A stretch of 8,267 bases of DNA from Clostridia bacterium (GTDB lineage: Bacteria > Bacillota_E > RBS10-35 > JAJYVN01), in contig DAHWHT010000177.1 of assembly GCA_027335515.1 (NCBI GenBank), positions 1 through 8,267 of the forward strand, in the 5' to 3' direction. Shown piece by piece: positions 6,526 through 8,267 of this stretch. Position 1 is the first letter of the stretch. Each line of letters starts with the position of its first letter. The notes beneath the pieces are model-generated. The model saw only the letters and a list, made by a program, of their open reading frames with translations, was not told the DNA's origin and ran no database searches. The translations under genes were made by a program, and so were the position numbers.

Positions 6526-7326
6526 ATGGAACCCGACCGGACTTTGATTCGCGAGTTCACGCACCAGTCCGGCGCCTTCGCCGCGGCGGCCGTCTTTCGG
6601 AGCGCCGACACCCTGGACGCCCTGGTGGACCGCCTGCCCACGCGTCCCAACGAGACCTGGTGCGATGTCGCCTGCGGCCCGGGCATCGTCGCCTGCGCCC
6701 TGGCCCGACGGGTTTCCAAGGTCATCGGCATCGACCAAACCCCCGCGATGCTGAGGGCGGCGGCCGCGGAGGCCGACCGCCAGGGCGTCCACAACGTGCG
6801 TTGGCTGGTCGGGGACGCGCAGTCCCTGCCGCTGGCGGAAGCAAGCTGCGACGGCAGCGTCAGTCGCTTCGCCCTGCACCACATCCCCGATCCCGCCGCC
6901 GCCGTACGCGAGATGGCCCGCGTCGTCCGCGTGGGCGGGACGGTGGCGGTCGCCGACCATTGCACCTGCGACCAGCCGGAGGCCGCCGCCTGGCACCAGC
7001 AGCTCGAGCGCTGGCGCGATCCGTCCCACCAGGCATGCCTCACGCCCGCGGGCCTGCGCGCCCTGGGCACGGCCGCAGGACTGGAACCGATCGCCCATGA
7101 CGAGCACTTGTTCGAGATGGACTACGAGGAATGGCTGACCCGCGGCTCTGGCGGGCCGAGTCGACGGGATGCGATCGCGGCCCGGTTTGCCACCCCCCCA
7201 CCCGGGGCCGACGCGGTCTTTGCCCGCAGCGGCGACCGGTTGCGGGCGAGGCTGGCCATCGTGGTCTGGCGCCGGCCCGCAGGCGAAACGCCCACACCCA
7301 GGCCACCAAAGGAGGAGCGCCCGTGA
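6526..7326 (+). CDS. Class I SAM-dependent methyltransferase between leuC and leuD
   Basis: A 266-residue methyltransferase with the Rossmann fold of the UbiE/Methyltransf_11 type. The SAM-binding motif I is CDVACGPG (46-53), the acidic end of strand 2 is VIGID (66-70), GDAQSLPL (96-103) is the adenine-contacting stretch, and FALHHIPDP (115-123) and VVRVGGTVAVAD (133-144) are the post-motifs. A PEAAAWHQQLERWRDPSHQ helix region and a C-terminal cap probably bind the acceptor. ATG 6526 is taken because GGGGG (6514-6518) lies seven bases upstream and the domain begins soon after. Its TGA stop overlaps the leuD GTG start, and a strong AAAGGAGGAG for leuD lies within its last codons, so leuD translation depends on this reading frame. 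As I recall, Pseudomonas aeruginosa has a similar methyltransferase next to leuD and leuB, so the link to leu genes is probably conserved; the acceptor is unknown. Confidence 0.9.
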   Translation: MEPDRTLIREFTHQSGAFAAAAVFRSADTLDALVDRLPTRPNETWCDVACGPGIVACALARRVSKVIGIDQTPAMLRAAAAEADRQGVHNVRWLVGDAQSLPLAEASCDGSVSRFALHHIPDPAAAVREMARVVRVGGTVAVADHCTCDQPEAAAWHQQLERWRDPSHQACLTPAGLRALGTAAGLEPIAHDEHLFEMDYEEWLTRGSGGPSRRDAIAARFATPPPGADAVFARSGDRLRARLAIVVWRRPAGETPTPRPPKEERP

Positions 7327-7943
7327 CGCCCTTTCGCGTGCACACCGGCAGGGTTGCCCCATTGGACCGACCCAACGTCGACACCGACCAGATCATCCCC
7401 AAGCAGTTTCTGAAGCGCATCGAGCGCACCGGGTTCGGGCCGGCCCTCTTCTACGATTGGCGGTACGAAACCGACGGCCGCACGCCGCGCGCGGACTTCG
7501 AGTTGAACCGGCCGGAGTATCAGGGGGCGAGCATCCTGGTCGCCGGCCCGAACTTCGGCTGCGGCAGTTCCCGCGAACACGCCCCCTGGGCGCTGGCGAA
7601 CTACGGCCTGCGCGCCCTGCTGGCCCCTTCGTTTGCCGACATCTTCTACAACAACTGCTTCCAGAACGGCCTGCTGCCGATCCGGCTGGCCCCGGAAACG
7701 ATCCGCGATCTGTTCGACCGCATCGCCCGGGCGGGCGCCGCCGGCTACACCCTGACCGTGGATCTGGAGCGCTGCGAGATCCGCGACGCCGCCGACGCCG
7801 TCGTGGCCCGCTTCGAGATCGATCCCTACCGGCGCGAGTCGCTGTTGGCCGGATTGGACGAGGTCGATCGCACCCTGCAGTTGGATGAGGCGATTTCCGC
7901 CTACGAGGCGCGTTTCGCCGGCGGGCTCACCCGCGGGGACTGA
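7323..7943 (+). CDS. leuD: 3-isopropylmalate dehydratase small subunit
   Basis: LeuD is the swivel subunit of isopropylmalate isomerase, partner of LeuC in leucine biosynthesis. The 206-residue length is typical. It shows PLDRPNVDTDQIIPKQFLKR (13-32), FYDWRY (43-48), the family signature GPNFGCGSSREHAPWAL (75-91), APSFADIFYNNCFQNGLLPI (101-120), and the C-terminal FEIDPYRRE with a final helix LDEVDRTLQLDEAISAYEAR. The frame stays open upstream, but the GTG at 7323 is the start: the ribosome site AAAGGAGGAG (7308-7317) is five bases before it, and homologues begin at this point with a TPFRVHTG-like sequence. GTGA overlaps the stop of the methyltransferase gene, indicating coupled translation. 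The usual next gene, leuB, is not found in the 324 bp that follow. Confidence 0.97.
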   Translation: MTPFRVHTGRVAPLDRPNVDTDQIIPKQFLKRIERTGFGPALFYDWRYETDGRTPRADFELNRPEYQGASILVAGPNFGCGSSREHAPWALANYGLRALLAPSFADIFYNNCFQNGLLPIRLAPETIRDLFDRIARAGAAGYTLTVDLERCEIRDAADAVVARFEIDPYRRESLLAGLDEVDRTLQLDEAISAYEARFAGGLTRGD

Positions 7944-7977
7944 GGCGGCCGGGGCGCATGCATGGCGGCCGGCGCAT
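7944..7977. repeat. Short imperfect tandem repeat directly after the leuD stop
   Basis: GGCGGCCGGGGCGCAT (7944-7959) recurs twenty bases later as GGCGGCCGGCGCAT (7964-7977), two bases shorter. It begins right after the leuD stop codon. It looks like a local duplication; no function is apparent. Confidence 0.35.
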
Positions 7978-7993
7978 CCGGCCACACTCTCCG

Positions 7994-8097
7994 TGCCCGC
8001 AGGTGCCCGATCGGTCCCGAGAACGCTGCAACCGCGAACGCCAATGGCGAACCCTTTTGCAACGGGACGGGGACGGTCGGAACCACACCTGCGGGCA
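7994..8097. repeat. 104-nt imperfect hairpin closed by a perfect 12-bp stem
   Basis: TGCCCGCAGGTG (7994-8005) is exactly complementary, inverted, to CACCTGCGGGCA (8086-8097). Inside, further arms pair in register: CCGA (8007-8010) with TCGG (8077-8080), GTCCC (8014-8018) with GGGAC (8070-8074), TGCAA (8027-8031) with TTGCA (8057-8061), and a tip CGCC-AAT-GGCG (8039-8049). Five paired blocks in the right order argue against chance. It could be a structured RNA, a palindromic intergenic repeat or a small element with terminal inverted repeats. Confidence 0.5.
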
Positions 8098-8131
8098 TCG
8101 TCCTGCGCCGGACGCGGTTCCCTTCTGCCGT

Positions 8132-8157
8132 TGCAAGATCCGTAGTCAAATCTTGCA
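8132..8157. repeat. Inverted repeat, 8-bp stem and 10-base loop
   Basis: TGCAAGAT (8132-8139) and ATCTTGCA (8150-8157) are perfect inverted copies around a ten-base loop. CCGTTGCAA (8128-8136) is also the inverted copy of TTGCAACGG (8057-8065) within the long hairpin, so an alternative pairing linking both structures is possible. The stem is AT-richer than its surroundings. Confidence 0.4.
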
Positions 8158-8160
8158 TCC

Positions 8161-8217
8161 ACCCGTTTCCGGGTAGAGGCGCCGGTCTGACCCGAGGCGC
8201 AGTGCCTCCGTGCCGGC
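8161..8217. repeat. Two adjacent stem-loops, the second nested
   Basis: ACCCG-TTTC-CGGGT (8161-8174) is a perfect five-pair hairpin with a four-base loop. Next, GCCGG (8181-8185) pairs with CCGGC (8213-8217), enclosing an inner hairpin GAGGC-GCAGT-GCCTC (8194-8208). GAGGCGC also occurs twice (8176-8182 and 8194-8200). Together they suggest a folded RNA on either strand, but GC-rich DNA makes short stems common. Confidence 0.3.
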
Positions 8218-8239
8218 TTCCCGCTTCCCCCGAGGTCTG

Positions 8240-8254
8240 CCCGGCAGCGCCGGG
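8240..8254 (+). terminator. GC stem-loop, weak intrinsic terminator candidate
   Basis: CCCGGC-AGC-GCCGGG is a perfect six-pair hairpin with a three-base loop, followed on the plus strand by TCTTAC rather than a clean T-run. It could end transcripts from the leuC-leuD direction about 300 bp after the leuD stop. The poor T-tract keeps this tentative. Confidence 0.25.
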
Positions 8255-8267
8255 TCTTACGTCCCCT

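Larger units (their letters stand above)
7944..8267 (+). other. Structured gene-free stretch after leuD; leuB absent
   Basis: No convincing gene is seen here on either strand. A minus-strand frame is open from the right edge to 7901, with an ATG at 8158, but it has no recognised motif, a poor ribosome site, and overlaps the leuD end, so I do not call it. What stands out is the density of inverted repeats: a 104-nt imperfect hairpin (7994-8097), an 8-bp-stem repeat (8132-8157), a tight hairpin (8161-8174), a nested stem (8181-8217) and a terminator-like stem (8240-8254). A leuD 3' leader or terminator region, a small structured RNA, or the remnant of a mobile element could explain this. Confidence 0.5.

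Noticed and set aside
5148..7070. Long 640-codon minus-strand frame opposite leuC and the methyltransferase gene
   Set aside because: A shadow of strongly conserved plus-strand genes; the translation is low-complexity and has no family resemblance.
7994..8097. Integron attC site
   Set aside because: The long imperfect hairpin is reminiscent, but the outer ends lack the expected RYYYAAC and GTTRRRY core boxes and no integrase or cassette is nearby.
7901..8158. Minus-strand frame of 85 codons open to the right edge, overlapping the leuD end
   Set aside because: No recognisable motif, poor ribosome site, antisense overlap with leuD, and it passes through the long inverted repeat; more likely chance opening in GC-rich DNA.
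1..8267. CRISPR array, tRNA or rRNA genes
   Set aside because: No regularly spaced repeats and no tRNA or rRNA signature were seen on either strand.

Overview
The window is high-GC bacterial DNA carrying dense, ordinary bacterial genes, several with GTG starts. LeuC and LeuD as separate subunits, a LysR gene divergent from leuC and a methyltransferase inside the leu cluster fit a high-GC proteobacterium. The layout recalls gammaproteobacteria such as Pseudomonas, but the exact lineage cannot be fixed from the sequence alone.

Left part (1-1352): two minus-strand genes, a TetR-type repressor (271-855) followed 25 bp later by the start of a gene that runs off the left edge (1-245). The visible part of that gene looks like an SRPBCC (START-like lipid or small-ligand binding) protein. 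About 500 bp upstream of tetR (856-1352) hold no gene I can support, but do hold a perfect 8-bp-stem hairpin and an AT-rich palindrome that could be control sites.

Middle part (1353-4908), all minus strand: a LysR regulator; then, behind its own good sigma70-type promoter, a cytoplasmic-looking HtrA/DegP-like serine protease with a PDZ domain; endonuclease III (nth), whose GTG start overlaps the protease stop; and a GNAT acetyltransferase-Nudix hydrolase fusion. The fusion's acetyltransferase half resembles phosphinothricin acetyltransferases but lacks both residues regarded as catalytic in Bar.

Right part (4909-8267): the divergent LysR/leuC intergenic region carries a perfect TGAT-N11-ATCA LysR box. 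It is followed by leuC, a class I SAM-dependent methyltransferase and leuD, all on the plus strand; leuD starts inside the methyltransferase stop codon. LeuC and LeuD form isopropylmalate isomerase of leucine biosynthesis. No leuB follows within the window. Instead, 324 bp without a convincing gene contain a run of inverted repeats, including a 104-nt imperfect hairpin closed by a perfect 12-bp stem.

I found no clearly new defence or mobile system. The most unusual items are the GNAT-Nudix fusion with altered catalytic positions, the methyltransferase embedded and translationally coupled in leuCD, and the structured region after leuD.
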